From contig SVHW01000005.1 of the NCBI GenBank assembly GCA_015055655.1, positions 35,979-99,978 of the forward strand: a stretch of DNA of 64,000 nucleotides, read 5' to 3'. The position numbers were made by a program, and so were the translations under genes. The DNA comes from Clostridiales bacterium (GTDB taxonomy: Bacteria > Bacillota > Clostridia > Christensenellales > Borkfalkiaceae). Below the pieces are notes generated by a model. That model made no database searches, was not told the origin of the DNA, and saw nothing but the letters and a program-made list of their open reading frames with translations. Shown here piece after piece: positions 24,363 through 34,311 of this stretch. Within the stretch, counting starts at the first letter, position 1; each line of letters begins with the position of its first letter.

Positions 24363-26714
24363 ATGGATTTAATTATCGTAGAATCGCCTTCAAAGGCAAA
24401 AACCATCTCTAAGTATCTCAAAGGACAATACCGCGTGGACGCTTCGGCAGGGCATATCCGCGATTTGCCCGTGCATACGCTCGGCGTGGACGTCAATAAT
24501 AATTTCGAGCCGAATTACGTCAATTCGGACGGCAAAGAAGACGTTATTCGCCGTTTGACGGACGCCACGAAAAAGGCAGATAGAGTATATCTTGCAACCG
24601 ACCCTGATAGAGAAGGGGAAGCGATTGCGTGGCACTTGCAAACGGTGCTTGGTTTGGACGCACAGGGCAAGAACCGTATCGAGTTCAACGAAGTAAGTAA
24701 AACGGCGATAGAAAACGCGTTGAAAAAACCTCGTACTATCGATTACGATTTGGTAGACGCGCAACAAGCGCGCCGCGTTTTGGATAGATTGGTGGGATAC
24801 AAACTTTCCACCCTTCTCAACCACAAAATCGAAGACAAAAACGGCAACGGCAAGCGTTCCCTTTCCGGGGGCAGAGTGCAATCGGTTGCCCTGCGCCTCG
24901 TGGTGGAAAGAGAACGTGAGATTACGGCGTTCAAGCCGGAAGAATATTGGAATTTGACGGCGGAAGTGCAAGACAAAGCGAAGCAATACGCGCCGTTTAA
25001 GGCGATGTTAGAAAAGCGCGGCAACCGCAAATACAAACCCTCGTCCGCAGAGGAAACGGCGCATGTTTTGGCGACGATAGAGCAGGGCAATTTCACGGTG
25101 AGCAAAGTAAAGAAAGCGGTGATAAAATCGCACGCGCCTGCGCCGTTCACCACCAGCTCTTTGCAACAGGACGCCTCGACGAAACTTGGATTTACCGCGC
25201 CCGAAACGATGACGCTTGCGCAGCATTTGTACGAAGGTATCGACACGGAAAACGGCGACCATATCGCGTTTATTACGTATATGCGTACCGACTCGGTGCG
25301 TATCTCCAAAGACGCGCAATATAAAGCGCTTGCGAAAATTAAAGAGGTGTACGGAGAAAATTACGTTCCCGAAAAGCCCAATTTTTACGCGTCGAAAAAG
25401 GGTGCGCAGGACGCGCACGAAGCGATTCGTCCCATCGATTTGGATATGACGCCCGAAAAGGCGAAAAAGCTGCTGGACAGAAAGCACTTTGCGTTGTATA
25501 AACTGGTGTACGAACGTTTCCTCGCTTCGCAAATGGCGGAAGCGAAATATAACAGCGCGCAAATGGAAATCGACAACAGCGGCTATATTTTCAAGGCCAG
25601 CGGTAAAGTATTGCTTTTTGCAGGTTTCACGGCGGTATATCAAGACGTATCGGCGAAGAAAGACGACGAGGACAGCATTGACGTATCCAAACTCTTGCCC
25701 GATTTGAAGGAAGGGGATATTCTCGATTTGGTGTCTATGCAAAAGGAACAAAAATTCACGAAACCGCCCCTTCGTTACACGGACGCATCGCTCGTAAAAA
25801 CGATGGAAGAAAAGGGGATAGGCCGTCCGTCCACGTACGCGACGATTATCTCCAAACTTATGCAAAAATACGTCAAAAAAGACGGCAAATATATGTTGCC
25901 TACGGCGATTGCCTACGACGTAGTGGATATGCTGGTTAGATGCTTTATCGACGTTATGGACGTAGGCTTTACGGCGGAAATGGAAACGAAGCTGGACGCC
26001 ATCGAAGACGGCGGTATCAACTGGCGCGCAGTCATCGGCGATTTCTATCCCGATTTCGAAAGAAATTTGCGCAGGGCGTCCAATTACGGCGACGAACAAA
26101 CGCAAATCACCTGCGAAAAGTGCGGACATTTTATGCTGCGTAGGATGGGTAAATTTGGCAAATATTTGGCTTGTTCGAACTATCCCGAGTGTCACAATAT
26201 CGTCAGCGAAACGAAGGAAGAAATTTCCGCGTTGCGCTGTCCTAAATGCGGGGAGAATATGGTAGTCAAGAGTGGTAAGTTCGGCAAATTCTTGGCTTGC
26301 CCCAACTATCCTGAATGCAAATCAACGATGCCGATGCCTACGGAAGAAGAAGTGAAATACGTCGGTAAGTGTCCGGAGTGCGGCAACGCAATGACGGTGC
26401 GTAAATCGAAGAAAGGCAAGGAATATTACAGCTGTTCGGCGTACCCTACTTGTAAATTTATGAGTTGGGATATCCCTACGGGCGAAAAATGCCCCGATTG
26501 CGGCGAAGCGCTTGTCAATACGGCGCGCGGCAACGTAAAATGCAGCAATAAAGATTGTTCTTTCCGTATCAAGTATTCGAAGGCGGAGAAAGCGGAAAAG
26601 GCAAAGAAAGCGGAAACGGCAGCCTTTGCAGACGGGTTTGAAGCGCCGCCTTTGATGGAAGAACCGCCCGAAGTAAGCGGCGGCTATATCTTCAACGGCT
26701 ACGACGACGAGTAA
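24363..26714 (+). CDS. topA: DNA topoisomerase I with four C-terminal zinc ribbons
   Basis: Relaxes negative supercoils. TOPRIM domain at the start (LIIVESPSKAKTISKYL, then DPDREGEAIAWHL), catalytic Tyr306 in TYMRTDS, and an archetypal type IA core to about residue 570. From Cys584 onwards four zinc ribbons follow: C-X2-C with KFGKYLACSNYPEC, KFGKFLACPNYPEC, KGKEYYSCSAYPTC and a short fourth GNVKCSNKDC. A basic KAEKAEKAKKAE stretch and an acidic tail end the 783-residue protein. An R2 repeat remnant sits directly behind the stop. Confidence 0.97.
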   Translation: MDLIIVESPSKAKTISKYLKGQYRVDASAGHIRDLPVHTLGVDVNNNFEPNYVNSDGKEDVIRRLTDATKKADRVYLATDPDREGEAIAWHLQTVLGLDAQGKNRIEFNEVSKTAIENALKKPRTIDYDLVDAQQARRVLDRLVGYKLSTLLNHKIEDKNGNGKRSLSGGRVQSVALRLVVEREREITAFKPEEYWNLTAEVQDKAKQYAPFKAMLEKRGNRKYKPSSAEETAHVLATIEQGNFTVSKVKKAVIKSHAPAPFTTSSLQQDASTKLGFTAPETMTLAQHLYEGIDTENGDHIAFITYMRTDSVRISKDAQYKALAKIKEVYGENYVPEKPNFYASKKGAQDAHEAIRPIDLDMTPEKAKKLLDRKHFALYKLVYERFLASQMAEAKYNSAQMEIDNSGYIFKASGKVLLFAGFTAVYQDVSAKKDDEDSIDVSKLLPDLKEGDILDLVSMQKEQKFTKPPLRYTDASLVKTMEEKGIGRPSTYATIISKLMQKYVKKDGKYMLPTAIAYDVVDMLVRCFIDVMDVGFTAEMETKLDAIEDGGINWRAVIGDFYPDFERNLRRASNYGDEQTQITCEKCGHFMLRRMGKFGKYLACSNYPECHNIVSETKEEISALRCPKCGENMVVKSGKFGKFLACPNYPECKSTMPMPTEEEVKYVGKCPECGNAMTVRKSKKGKEYYSCSAYPTCKFMSWDIPTGEKCPDCGEALVNTARGNVKCSNKDCSFRIKYSKAEKAEKAKKAETAAFADGFEAPPLMEEPPEVSGGYIFNGYDDE

Positions 26715-26775
26715 CGGCACGGGCGCGTGTTTCTATCGTTCGTGAAAGGAAGATAGATTGTCGTTGACGTGAAAA
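26712..26775. repeat. R2 stop-adjacent repeat, copy 2 (diverged, behind topA)
   Basis: Starts at the TAA stop of topA. GGGCGCGTGTTTCTATCGTTCGT and TGTCGTTGAC match the order in the smc-ftsY copies (GGGCGAGTGTTTCTATCGCTCGT ... ATCGTTGAC), but the GCGGTG/CACCGC hairpin is degraded to GGCACGGG. Confidence 0.55.
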
Positions 26776-26796
26776 AATAAAAGAAGAAGTAAGTAT

Positions 26797-28110
26797 ATGG
26801 AACAAGCAAAAGAAGTAATTGTTATCGGCGGTGGCTTGGCAGGCAGCGAAGCGGCGTATTATTTGGCGAATTGCGGAATAAAGACGACGCTTGTCGAAAT
26901 GAAACCGAAAAAATTTACGCCTGCGCACGAGAGCGAGAATTTAGGAGAACTCGTTTGCTCCAACTCGCTGAAAAGCAACGATTATTATTCGAACGCTTGC
27001 GGACTTTTAAAGGAAGAAATGCGTCGTATCGGTTCGCTCGTTATCGAGGCGGCAGACGCCACGTGCGTGCCTGCCGGCGCGGCGCTTGCCGTAGATAGAG
27101 AAAAATTCTCGGCGTATATTACGGACAAGATAAAAAATCACCCCAACGTAACGGTCGTCGCCGAAGAAATTACGGCGTTGCCGTCCACGGACAAGCAGTA
27201 CGTTATCGTGGCGACGGGGCCGTTAACGAGCGACGCGCTCAGCGCGGATATACAAAAGACGTTTGGCAAAGATTTGCATTTTTACGATGCGTCCGCGCCC
27301 ATTGTTTCCGCAGAGAGCATCGATACGTCTTGCGCGTTCACGGGGGATAGATACGGCAAAGGCACGGGCGATTATATCAACTGCCCGATGAACAAGGAAG
27401 AATATTACGCGTTCGTGGAAGAACTGTTGCGCGCGGAAAAAGCGCATTTGCACGCGTTTGAAAAAGGGGAAATTTTCGAAGGGTGTATGCCTATCGAGGT
27501 GATGGCGTCCAGAGGGAAAGACACCTTGCGTTACGGCACGTTAAAGCCCGTAGGGCTTTTTGACGAAGACGGAAAACGTCCGTACGCCGTTTTGCAACTT
27601 CGCAAAGAGAACGAAAACGGCACGGCGTATAACCTCGTGGGTTTCCAAACGAATTTGAAATTTCCCGAACAGAAACGGGTGTTTTCAATGATACCCGCGT
27701 TAAAGAACGCAGAATTTTTGCGTTACGGCGTAATGCATAGAAATACGTATATCGATTCTCCCAACGTTTTAAACCGTGATTTTTCGGTTAAGAATAATCA
27801 AAGACTGTTTTTTGCAGGGCAAATCACGGGGGTAGAAGGGTACGTAGAAAGCGCGGCAAGCGGTTTGCTTGCGGCAATCGCGGTTGCCGATAGGATTTTG
27901 GAAAGAGAGCCGTTTATCTTGGACGAACAAACGGTGTGCGGCGCGTTGCAAACGTATATTGCGACTCCGAATAAGGATTTCCAACCGATGAACGCTAATT
28001 TTGGCATACTCGCGCCCCTATCTACGCGGATAAAAGACAAAAAGGAACGTTATAAAACGCTTGCGCTTCGCGCGTTGGACGCGGTGGATACGGCGTTGAA
28101 AAAGCAGTAA
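26797..28110 (+). CDS. trmFO: Methylenetetrahydrofolate-tRNA (uracil-5-)-methyltransferase TrmFO
   Basis: FAD enzyme that makes m5U54 in tRNA using methylenetetrahydrofolate. N-terminal FAD site [18 protein letters not shown]; a C-terminal FAD-binding segment [19 protein letters not shown]; family motifs [14 protein letters not shown] and KPVGLFD. Length 437 is standard. It is in the conserved topA-trmFO-(xerC)-hslV context but xerC is missing. Confidence 0.96.
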   Translation: MEQAKEVIVIGGGLAGSEAAYYLANCGIKTTLVEMKPKKFTPAHESENLGELVCSNSLKSNDYYSNACGLLKEEMRRIGSLVIEAADATCVPAGAALAVDREKFSAYITDKIKNHPNVTVVAEEITALPSTDKQYVIVATGPLTSDALSADIQKTFGKDLHFYDASAPIVSAESIDTSCAFTGDRYGKGTGDYINCPMNKEEYYAFVEELLRAEKAHLHAFEKGEIFEGCMPIEVMASRGKDTLRYGTLKPVGLFDEDGKRPYAVLQLRKENENGTAYNLVGFQTNLKFPEQKRVFSMIPALKNAEFLRYGVMHRNTYIDSPNVLNRDFSVKNNQRLFFAGQITGVEGYVESAASGLLAAIAVADRILEREPFILDEQTVCGALQTYIATPNKDFQPMNANFGILAPLSTRIKDKKERYKTLALRALDAVDTALKKQ

Positions 28111-28156
28111 ATATTCGTGTTTGGAAACAGCGAAAATCTCAAACAAGGAGAGGACT

Positions 28157-28708
28157 ATGGAATTTAGAGGAACGACCATTTGCGCCGTAAAAAAGGACGG
28201 CGTCACGGCGATTGCCGGCGACGGACAGGTAACGCTGGGCGAACAAGTCATTTTTAAAAACACGGCGATAAAAGTACGCCGCATTTTTGGCGGAAAAGTA
28301 ATTCTCGGCTTTGCAGGTTCGGTAACGGACGCGTTTGCGCTCACCGAACGTTTCGAGGGTATGCTCAATAAGTTTTCGGGCAATCTTATGCGTTCGGCGG
28401 TGGAGCTTGCCGAACTTTGGAGAAGTGACAAAATCGGCAGAAAGTTAGACGCGATGATGATTACGGCAGACGAAAACACGTTGCTTATCCTGTCGGGTAC
28501 GGGCGAGGTTATCGAGCCGGACGAAGGGGTTTGCGCGATTGGCAGCGGCGGCAATTACGCTTTGGCGGCGGCGCGCGCGCTGTATCAAGAAACAGATTAT
28601 GACGCGGCGACGATTGCGACGAAAGCGTTGAAAATCGCCTCGGAAATTTGCGTATTCACCAACGATAATATCCGTTTGGAAACGGTTGGTGAAAAGAAGG
28701 AGGCGTAA
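28157..28708 (+). CDS. hslV: ATP-dependent protease peptidase subunit HslV (ClpQ)
   Basis: Threonine peptidase that forms a double hexamer with HslU. The catalytic Thr is in RGTTICAV at residue 6 of the chosen start, so a five-residue MEFRG propeptide would have to be removed. Other signatures: [10 protein letters not shown] and [17 protein letters not shown] 28157 is chosen because AAGGAGAGG lies just upstream; the ORF extends to 28121 without a binding site. 183 residues, normal for the family. One nt separates it from hslU. Confidence 0.95.
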   Translation: MEFRGTTICAVKKDGVTAIAGDGQVTLGEQVIFKNTAIKVRRIFGGKVILGFAGSVTDAFALTERFEGMLNKFSGNLMRSAVELAELWRSDKIGRKLDAMMITADENTLLILSGTGEVIEPDEGVCAIGSGGNYALAAARALYQETDYDAATIATKALKIASEICVFTNDNIRLETVGEKKEA

Positions 28709-28709
28709 T

Positions 28710-30017
28710 ATGGATTTATCCCCGAAACAAATCGTATATCGTTTAGATAAATACATTATCGGGCAAGACGACGCGAAAAAAGCGGTGGCAATCGCCCTTC
28801 GCAACCGTTATCGCCGTGCACAACTTCCCACGGAAATCCGTGAGGAAATCACGCCGAAAAATATCATAATGAAAGGCCCTACGGGCGTAGGTAAAACGGA
28901 AATTGCCCGTCGTTTGGCAAAGCTTGTAAAAGCGCCGTTTGTGAAAGTGGAAGCGACGAAATACACGGAAGTGGGCTACGTAGGCAAAGACGTGGAGGGT
29001 ATGATTCGCGATTTGGCGGAATGCGCTTATCGTCTTGTAAAAGCGGAAAAGGAAGAAGAAGTAAAGGCGAAAGCGACGAAGGCGACGGAAAAACGCCTCG
29101 TGCACGCGCTTGCGGAAGCGAAGAAAAACGAACGTGGCGAAACGGCAAAAGAACTGTTTGAAAACGACCTGTTAGAGGGCTTACGCAAAGGCGATTTTGA
29201 CAACTTCGTTATCGAAATGGAAGTGGCAGACGTGACGCAACCGATGGAGCTCGTCCCCGGTGGCGCGGCAATTTCGCTTGGCAGCATTTTTGGGGATATT
29301 ATGCCGCAAAAGAAGAAAAAACGTAAATTCCCCGTGAAAGAAGCGTATCAAATCGTATTAAGCGAAGAATCGTCGAAACTTATCGACGACGACGCTATCA
29401 AATCGGAAGCGTTATATCGCGCGGAGAACGACGGCATCGTATTCATCGACGAAATCGATAAAATTGCAGGCAAAGGCAATCAGCACGGAGCAGACGTATC
29501 GCGCGAGGGCGTGCAAAGGGATATTTTGCCTATCGTTGAAGGTTCGACGGTGGTGACGAAATACGGCCCGATAAAAACGGACTTTATTCTCTTTATTGCG
29601 GCAGGTGCTTTCCACGTATCCGCCATTGAAGATTTAATCCCCGAATTGCAGGGTAGATTCCCCGTGTCGGTGGAATTAAAGAGCTTGACGAAAGACGATT
29701 TCGTAAAAATCTTAACGGAAACGGAAAATTCGCTCACCTTCCAGTACGCGCAACTTTTAAGCGTGGACCATATCGATTTACAATTCGACGCGGGCGCAAT
29801 CGAGCGCATTGCGGAGGTATCGGTAGAGCTCAACGCCACCAGCGAAGACATTGGGGCAAGACGTTTGCATACGGTAATGGAATACCTGTTGGAAGACATT
29901 TCTTTCAACGCCGGCGGCGATTACCCGACGTTCACGCTTACCATTGACGAGAAATACGTGGACGAACATTTGCAAAAACTTACGGGCGATAGAAACTTGA
30001 AGAAATACGTTCTTTAA
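28710..30017 (+). CDS. hslU: ATP-dependent protease ATPase subunit HslU (ClpY)
   Basis: AAA+ unfoldase of the HslUV protease. MDLSPKQIVYRLDKYIIGQD is the standard N-terminus; Walker A GPTGVGKT (56-63); the pore loop GYVGKD; Walker B VFIDEIDKI; a charged I-domain about 110-200 (KAEKEEEVKAKATKATEKR). The C-terminus ends RNLKKYVL, which inserts into HslV to activate it. 435 residues from ATG 28710, which follows AAGGAGGCG. Confidence 0.97.
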   Translation: MDLSPKQIVYRLDKYIIGQDDAKKAVAIALRNRYRRAQLPTEIREEITPKNIIMKGPTGVGKTEIARRLAKLVKAPFVKVEATKYTEVGYVGKDVEGMIRDLAECAYRLVKAEKEEEVKAKATKATEKRLVHALAEAKKNERGETAKELFENDLLEGLRKGDFDNFVIEMEVADVTQPMELVPGGAAISLGSIFGDIMPQKKKKRKFPVKEAYQIVLSEESSKLIDDDAIKSEALYRAENDGIVFIDEIDKIAGKGNQHGADVSREGVQRDILPIVEGSTVVTKYGPIKTDFILFIAAGAFHVSAIEDLIPELQGRFPVSVELKSLTKDDFVKILTETENSLTFQYAQLLSVDHIDLQFDAGAIERIAEVSVELNATSEDIGARRLHTVMEYLLEDISFNAGGDYPTFTLTIDEKYVDEHLQKLTGDRNLKKYVL

Positions 30018-30068
30018 CGAATACTATTTTAGATACGACTAAGGCAATTCACATAAAAAGGAAAGATT

Positions 30069-31319
30069 ATGATTAACATACCCAAAGGCACGAAAGACGT
30101 GCTTCCCGCAGATTCCTATAAATGGCAATACGTAGAAAGCATAGCCCGTGAAACGGCGAAACTTTTTGGCGTAAAGGAACTTCGTACGCCTACGTTCGAG
30201 CATACGGAACTGTTCCAACGCGGCGTCGGGGACACGACGGATATCGTGACGAAAGAGATGTACACGTTCAAAGACAAAGGGGATAGAAGTATCACTTTAA
30301 AACCCGAAGGCACGGCAGGGGCGGTGCGCGCGTTTATTGAAAACGGCCTTATTGGCGGCGCAATGCCCACGAAGATGTATTATATTACGCCTGCTTTCCG
30401 TTACGAACGCCCTCAGGCAGGCCGCCTTCGCGAATTCCACCAATTCGGCGTGGAAATTTTTGGTGCGAAAGGGGCACAAACGGATGCGGAAGCTATTTTG
30501 ATTGCCGACAGTCTTTTGAAAAAGCTGGGGATAAACGTAAAGCTGTGTATCAACTCTATCGGTTGTCCTACCTGTCGCGCAAAATATAACGCCGCGCTGA
30601 AAGCGTTTTTTGCTCCGCACTTGGACGGGCTTTGTTACGATTGTAAAACGCGCTACGAAAAGAACCCGTTGCGCCTTCTCGATTGTAAGGAAGAAAACTG
30701 TAAAAAAATCAACGCCACCGCGCCGAAGATGCTCGATTATCTTTGCGAAGACTGCGCTGCGCATTTCACGGCGTTAAAAACGCACTTAGACAATGCAGGC
30801 GTTGCGTACGAAATCGATTCCCGTATCGTTCGCGGCTTGGATTATTATACGCGTACGGTGTTCGAATTCGTTTCCACGTCGATAGGCGCGCAAGGCACCG
30901 TTTGCGCAGGCGGCAGATATGACGGCTTGATTGAAGAGTTGGGTGGCAATCCCACGCCGGCAGTCGGGTTTGCGGCAGGGATAGAACGTCTTTTAATGGT
31001 AATGGAACAATCGGGCGTAGCAATCCCCGACGACGATATCCCCACGGTGTATATCGCAGGGATGGATACGGCGTGCCGTGATAAGGCGTTTGCGCTTGCG
31101 ACGCAGCTGCGCGGCGCAGGGATAAAAGCGGAAATTGACCATATGGAACGTTCGGTAAAGGCGCAGTTCAAATATGCGGATAAACTCGGCGCAAAATACG
31201 TCGCCGTGATTGGCGGCAACGAGCTGGCGGAAGGCAAAGCGAACGTGAAAAATATGTCGACGGGGGAAAGCGAAAGCGTAGCTTTCATCGATTTCGTGGC
31301 ATATTTTTCTGGAAAATAA
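30069..31319 (+). CDS. hisS: Histidine-tRNA ligase
   Basis: Class II aminoacyl-tRNA synthetase. Motif 2 (RYERPQAGRLREFHQFGVE) and the HisA signature RGLDYYTRTVFEF are clear, with motif 3 AVGFAAGIERLL. The C-terminal anticodon-binding domain starts near residue 325. A cysteine-rich loop (CPTCRAKYNAAL, CYDCKTRYEKNP, CKEENCK) between motifs 2 and the signature is common in Firmicutes HisS. No T-box leader is visible in the 51-bp gap after hslU. AAAAGGAAAG precedes the ATG. Confidence 0.97.
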   Translation: MINIPKGTKDVLPADSYKWQYVESIARETAKLFGVKELRTPTFEHTELFQRGVGDTTDIVTKEMYTFKDKGDRSITLKPEGTAGAVRAFIENGLIGGAMPTKMYYITPAFRYERPQAGRLREFHQFGVEIFGAKGAQTDAEAILIADSLLKKLGINVKLCINSIGCPTCRAKYNAALKAFFAPHLDGLCYDCKTRYEKNPLRLLDCKEENCKKINATAPKMLDYLCEDCAAHFTALKTHLDNAGVAYEIDSRIVRGLDYYTRTVFEFVSTSIGAQGTVCAGGRYDGLIEELGGNPTPAVGFAAGIERLLMVMEQSGVAIPDDDIPTVYIAGMDTACRDKAFALATQLRGAGIKAEIDHMERSVKAQFKYADKLGAKYVAVIGGNELAEGKANVKNMSTGESESVAFIDFVAYFSGK

Positions 31320-31344
31320 ACATACTGTAAGGGAGGAAAAAGAG

Positions 31345-31659
31345 ATGGTAAAACACGTAAATAAAGAACAGTTTGACGCACTTATGCAAAGCGACAAGAC
31401 GGTATTTTGCGATTTTTGGGCAAGCTGGTGCGGCCCTTGCAGAATGCTTGCGCCCGTATTTGAAAGCTTGGCGGAAAGATACGGAGATAAGGCAGAGTTT
31501 GTCAAAGTAAACGTTGACGAAGAAGAGGATTTGGCGATACGTTACGGCATTTCTTCTATCCCCAACGTCTTGGCGATAAAGCAAGGGCAAGTGATAGGCA
31601 GCAGCCTTGGTTTCGTACCTGCCCCCACGCTTGCGGCGTTTATCGAGAAATATATTTAA
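31345..31659 (+). CDS. trxA: Thioredoxin
   Basis: 104-residue disulfide reductase with the active site WASWCGPC (C29-G-P-C32), the cis-proline in SSIPNV and the C-terminal GFVPAPTLAAFIE. GGGAGGAAAAAG precedes the ATG. Twenty-five nt after hisS, so probably cotranscribed; terminator follows. Confidence 0.95.
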   Translation: MVKHVNKEQFDALMQSDKTVFCDFWASWCGPCRMLAPVFESLAERYGDKAEFVKVNVDEEEDLAIRYGISSIPNVLAIKQGQVIGSSLGFVPAPTLAAFIEKYI

Positions 31660-31712
31660 GGAAAGGGAAGTTTTCCGCAAAACGGAAAGTTCACCTAAAA
31701 AGCCGTAAAAGC

Positions 31713-31750
31713 AATCACCCGACGAAAGGGGCTTCGTCGGGTGATTTTTT
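31713..31750 (+). terminator. Intrinsic terminator after trxA
   Basis: AATCACCCGACGAA and TTCGTCGGGTGATT are perfect 14-bp arms with a 6-nt loop and a T run. Confidence 0.95.
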
Positions 31751-31806
31751 TAATTGTTATCCATAAAGGGCTATGCGTTTATCCAGCCCTGCGTTTGGCT
31801 ATATTA

Positions 31807-32448
31807 TCAATAATTTTCCGCGCGTACTTGGAAGTATGCTTGGGGATGCGAACAAACGGGGCAAACGTCGGGCGCTTTCTTGCCAACGACGATATGTCCA
31901 CAGTTCGAACATTGCCATACGGCGTCGCCCTCTTTGGAGAAGACGAGGTCGCCTTTTACGTTCGCAAGCAACTTTCTATATCTTTCTTCGTGTTCTTTTT
32001 CAATCGCTGCAACGCCGTCGAAAAGTTCTGCAATTTTGTCAAAGCCTTCTTCGCGCGCAACTTTTGCGAATTCGTAGTACATATCCGTCCACTCGTAATT
32101 TTCGCCTTCTGCAGCCTCCAATAAGTTTTCCGCGGTAGAGGAGATTTCGCCGCCGTTGAGAATCTTAAACCAAATCTTCGCGTGTTCTTGTTCGTTCTTC
32201 GCCGTTTCTTCGAAAATAGCCGCGATTTGTACGAAACCTTCCTTTCTTGCCTTGCTTGCAAAATAGGTGTATTTGTTTCTCGCTTGCGATTCGCCTGCGA
32301 AAGCCGCTTGCAAATTCGCTTCCGTTCTCGAACCTTTCAACGTGGGCTTTTCTTCAAATTGTCCCGCTTGTCTGCAAACAGGGCATACTTCGGGGGCTTT
32401 GTCGCTTTCCGCAACGTAATGACATACTTTACATTCAAATTTTTTCAT
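31807..32448 (-). CDS. Rubrerythrin with rubredoxin-type sites at both ends
   Basis: Anaerobe peroxide-reducing protein. The first 28 residues hold a rubredoxin-like site (C6, C9, C22, C25), followed by the diiron four-helix bundle with [22 protein letters not shown] and [11 protein letters not shown] ligand segments, and a second rubredoxin site at the C-terminus (C180, C183, C196, C199). Usual rubrerythrins have only the C-terminal site; reverse rubrerythrins only the N-terminal one. 213 residues; start ATG at 32448 follows AAAAGAGGT. Its electron donor is not identified here. Confidence 0.93.
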   Translation of the reverse strand: MKKFECKVCHYVAESDKAPEVCPVCRQAGQFEEKPTLKGSRTEANLQAAFAGESQARNKYTYFASKARKEGFVQIAAIFEETAKNEQEHAKIWFKILNGGEISSTAENLLEAAEGENYEWTDMYYEFAKVAREEGFDKIAELFDGVAAIEKEHEERYRKLLANVKGDLVFSKEGDAVWQCSNCGHIVVGKKAPDVCPVCSHPQAYFQVRAENY

Positions 32449-32470
32449 TATGATACCTCTTTTATTTTTC

Positions 32471-32485
32471 CTTAATAGGATTAAG
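32471..32485. promoter_or_regulatory. Inverted repeat in the rubrerythrin leader
   Basis: CTTAAT-AGG-ATTAAG, 6-bp arms, lies in the 5' untranslated region of the rubrerythrin gene. The AT-rich region near the -10 (TTATAATATATATTA) is also loosely PerR-box-like. Possible operator; not proven. Confidence 0.35.
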
Positions 32486-32502
32486 TTTTATTAACTGCCA
32501 TT

Positions 32503-32531
32503 ATTATAATATATATTAAAGGATTTGTCAA
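32503..32531 (-). promoter_or_regulatory. Promoter of the rubrerythrin gene
   Basis: On the minus strand TTGACA (32531-32526), 17 bp, TATAAT (32508-32503): perfect consensus. Confidence 0.9.
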
Positions 32532-32647
32532 TAGATTTTGATAAAAAAAACGGAAAAATTTTCTCACGGAGAATTTACCGAAATTTAACATAATTTTAAC
32601 CGTATTATTACGCGCGCTCGTTATAATTTTAGAAGATAGTGAAAGAG

Positions 32648-32676
32648 TTGACAAACGGAAGGAAAAGGGATATACT
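32648..32676 (+). promoter_or_regulatory. Promoter of the cardiolipin synthase gene
   Basis: TTGACA, 17 bp, TATACT. TTGACAAACGGA and TATACTGATA are shared with the promoter at 15327. Confidence 0.85.
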
Positions 32677-32696
32677 GATATAGAAGGGAAAAAGAA

Positions 32697-34301
32697 ATGA
32701 AAAAGAAATTAAGTGAAAGAAAACGCAAATGGATAGAGAGAACGGTTGCTAACGACAGAAGCTATAAATTGTTTTTGTATAATCGTTTTTTCACCTTTTT
32801 AGGCTCGGCGCTGTTGCAGCTTGCCGCGTTTATTTTCTTTATGTTTCTTATCGTTTACCACTCGCAATACGCCGTTGTATTTCAACTGTTGATGTTTGCC
32901 TTGCAAGCCGTTTTTTTGTTGTATATTCTCAACAAATTTCCTCGTCCTTCGTGCAAAATGGGGTGGATACTGCTTATCGTGCTGTTGCCCTTTTTTGGAG
33001 TGCCTTGGTACTTATTCAACGGAATGGTGCAACCCACGCGGAAAATGCGTAAAAAGTTGGCGAGAGCCAAAGAGGAAAACCAGCGTAAAATAAAAGAAAC
33101 GTATGGAGAAACGCCCTCTCAAACGGTGGAAAACCGCGCCGACGCCATTTCTGCGTATTTGTCGAACTATGCCGATTATCCTACGTTTGCAGGCGGCGAG
33201 GTGACGTATTATAAGGCAGGGGAAGAGATGTTCCCCGATATGCTCTCTGCGCTGGAAAAAGCGGAAAAATTCGTTTTGCTGGAATATTTCATTATCGCGC
33301 ACGGAAAGATGTGGAGCGAGATACGAAAAATTCTTTTAGAGAAAGCGGCGCAAGGGGTGCAAATACGGATAATATACGACGATTTTGGTTGTATTAAAAC
33401 GTTGCCGCCCCGTTACGAGAGGTATTTGGAGATGCTCAGCGAAAATATCAAATGCGTGACGTTTAACGACGTTATCCCGATGTTTGCGCTGCGTATGAAC
33501 AATAGAGACCATCGAAAAATTTTGGTTATCGACGGGAAAGTGGCGTTTACGGGCGGTATCAATATCGCTGACGAATATATTGCTGAAAAACAGCGTTTTG
33601 GGTATTGGAAGGATACGGGCGTACGCGTGAAAGGTGACGCCGTGTCTTCGTTTACGCGTATGTTTATGGATATGTGGAACGCCTTTTCTAAGGAGAAGGA
33701 AGACGTTACGAAATATTTGTTGCCGTATGCAGGTACGCATCAATTGGATAAGAAACCGTTGCGGATTTTACCGTACGATAACTCGCCGTTAACCGAACCG
33801 AACGTAGCGGAAGCGGTGTATGCGGATATGATAAATAGGGCGCAAAAATACGTTTGGATATTTACGCCGTATTTGGTGTTGGACGAATATATGCGCGCAA
33901 CGCTTTGCGCGGCGGCGATGCGTGGCGTGGACGTACGTATCGTTACGCCTGCTATACCCGATAAAAAAATCGTGTATCGTATGACGCGCGCCAATTACGG
34001 GGTGTTGATGCAAGCGGGTGTGAAAATCTACGAATATACGCCGGGGTTTATTCACGCAAAGAATATGCTTTGCGATGGAGAAAGCGCGGTGGTAGGCACG
34101 ATAAATCTCGATTATCGCAGTTTGTATCACCATTTTGAAAACGCGGTGTATTTCAGCGGTTGCGAAGCGGTAAAAGACGTGGAAAGGGATTGCAACGAAG
34201 TGTTTGCTTTGTCGCGGCTTTGCACGGAAAAAGATATGCGTAAAACGTGGTTAGGGAAATTTATCGATGCCATTTTACGCGTATTTGAAACGTTATTGTA
34301 A
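32697..34301 (+). CDS. cls: Cardiolipin synthase (phospholipase D family)
   Basis: Joins two phosphatidylglycerols to cardiolipin, or transfers phosphatidyl groups. 534 residues: two or three N-terminal membrane helices to about residue 115, then two PLD domains with HKD motifs HRKILVIDG (His272) and HAKNMLCDG (His453), each followed by the GGIN/GTIN turn. AGAAGGG precedes the ATG. Own promoter; the small zinc-ribbon gene follows 10 nt later. Confidence 0.94.
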   Translation: MKKKLSERKRKWIERTVANDRSYKLFLYNRFFTFLGSALLQLAAFIFFMFLIVYHSQYAVVFQLLMFALQAVFLLYILNKFPRPSCKMGWILLIVLLPFFGVPWYLFNGMVQPTRKMRKKLARAKEENQRKIKETYGETPSQTVENRADAISAYLSNYADYPTFAGGEVTYYKAGEEMFPDMLSALEKAEKFVLLEYFIIAHGKMWSEIRKILLEKAAQGVQIRIIYDDFGCIKTLPPRYERYLEMLSENIKCVTFNDVIPMFALRMNNRDHRKILVIDGKVAFTGGINIADEYIAEKQRFGYWKDTGVRVKGDAVSSFTRMFMDMWNAFSKEKEDVTKYLLPYAGTHQLDKKPLRILPYDNSPLTEPNVAEAVYADMINRAQKYVWIFTPYLVLDEYMRATLCAAAMRGVDVRIVTPAIPDKKIVYRMTRANYGVLMQAGVKIYEYTPGFIHAKNMLCDGESAVVGTINLDYRSLYHHFENAVYFSGCEAVKDVERDCNEVFALSRLCTEKDMRKTWLGKFIDAILRVFETLL

Positions 34302-34311
34302 GGAGAGGAGT

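Noticed and set aside
25008..26195. 395-codon minus-strand ORF
   Set aside because: Shadow of topA; composition (rich in Arg, His, Phe) is typical of antisense frames here.
30018..30068. T-box leader for hisS (also considered for asnS and ilvA)
   Set aside because: The gaps are too short or lack the T-box core and specifier structure.
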